DNA from: Actinomycetes bacterium
GTDB lineage: Bacteria > Actinomycetota > Actinomycetes > Propionibacteriales > Propionibacteriaceae
Length of the DNA: 5,474 nucleotides
Direction: 5' to 3'
Assembly: GCA_023432725.1 (NCBI GenBank)
Contig: JAEYUH010000172.1
Span: forward strand, 1 to 5,474
Numbering within the stretch: position 1 is the first letter of the stretch; each line of letters begins with the position of its first letter. The translations under genes and the position numbers were made by a program. The notes beneath the pieces are model-generated. The model worked only from the letters and a program-made list of their open reading frames with translations. It searched no databases and had not been told where the DNA came from. Below are positions 5,455 through 5,474 of this stretch, piece by piece.

Positions 5455-5474
5455 ATGAGCCAGCAGTACCAGCC
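5455..5474 (+). CDS. Start of an unidentified gene (runs off right edge)
   Basis: Only six full codons are visible, reading MSQQYQ, then two bases of a codon that must be proline (CC). The AGGAG site four bases upstream and a TAGCAT box further up support a true start. Gln-, Tyr- and Pro-rich N-termini of this kind occur in many actinobacterial membrane proteins, but six residues cannot identify a family, so no function is assigned. It is 90 bp downstream of leuB in the same direction. Confidence 0.5.

Overview
The window is very GC-rich, with G or C at most third codon positions. Its genes resemble actinobacterial amino-acid biosynthesis genes, and several start sites look leaderless: a TANNNT -10 box lies 6 to 8 bases before the start codon with no Shine-Dalgarno in between. 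This points to a high-GC Actinomycetota chromosome. A more exact placement (for example Propionibacteriales) would be a guess. I see no tRNA, rRNA, insertion sequence, CRISPR array or phage gene.

Layout, left to right. (1) The N-terminal third of a citramalate synthase gene (cimA) on the minus strand runs off the left edge. (2) A 132-bp divergent spacer holds a perfect 18-bp inverted repeat that overlaps a candidate cimA -10 box, and a leaderless promoter for the next gene. (3) tpx, an atypical 2-Cys thiol peroxidase, is on the plus strand. (4) After a 91-bp gap comes a 639-residue patatin-like acyl hydrolase with an apparent membrane insertion between its catalytic Ser and Asp. (5) Convergent with it, only 4 bp away, is ilvE on the minus strand, a branched-chain aminotransferase. 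(6) A 39-bp spacer with two back-to-back -10 boxes separates ilvE from the divergent leuB, 3-isopropylmalate dehydrogenase. (7) After leuB there is a hairpin over the stop codon, a candidate promoter, and the first six codons of an unidentified gene that runs off the right edge.

How they fit together: cimA, leuB and ilvE belong to branched-chain amino-acid synthesis. Citramalate synthase makes citramalate from pyruvate and acetyl-CoA. LeuB oxidises 3-isopropylmalate for leucine and, in the citramalate route, 3-methylmalate to 2-oxobutyrate for isoleucine. IlvE catalyses the last transamination to Leu, Ile and Val. The tpx and patatin-like genes run the opposite way to the flanking ilvE and cimA and look like a separate unit; a joint role in dealing with oxidised lipid is possible but is inference. 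The window is largely ordinary metabolism. The points most worth a second look are the promoter architecture (the operator-like palindrome and the overlapping divergent leaderless promoters) and the patatin-like membrane enzyme paired with a peroxidase.
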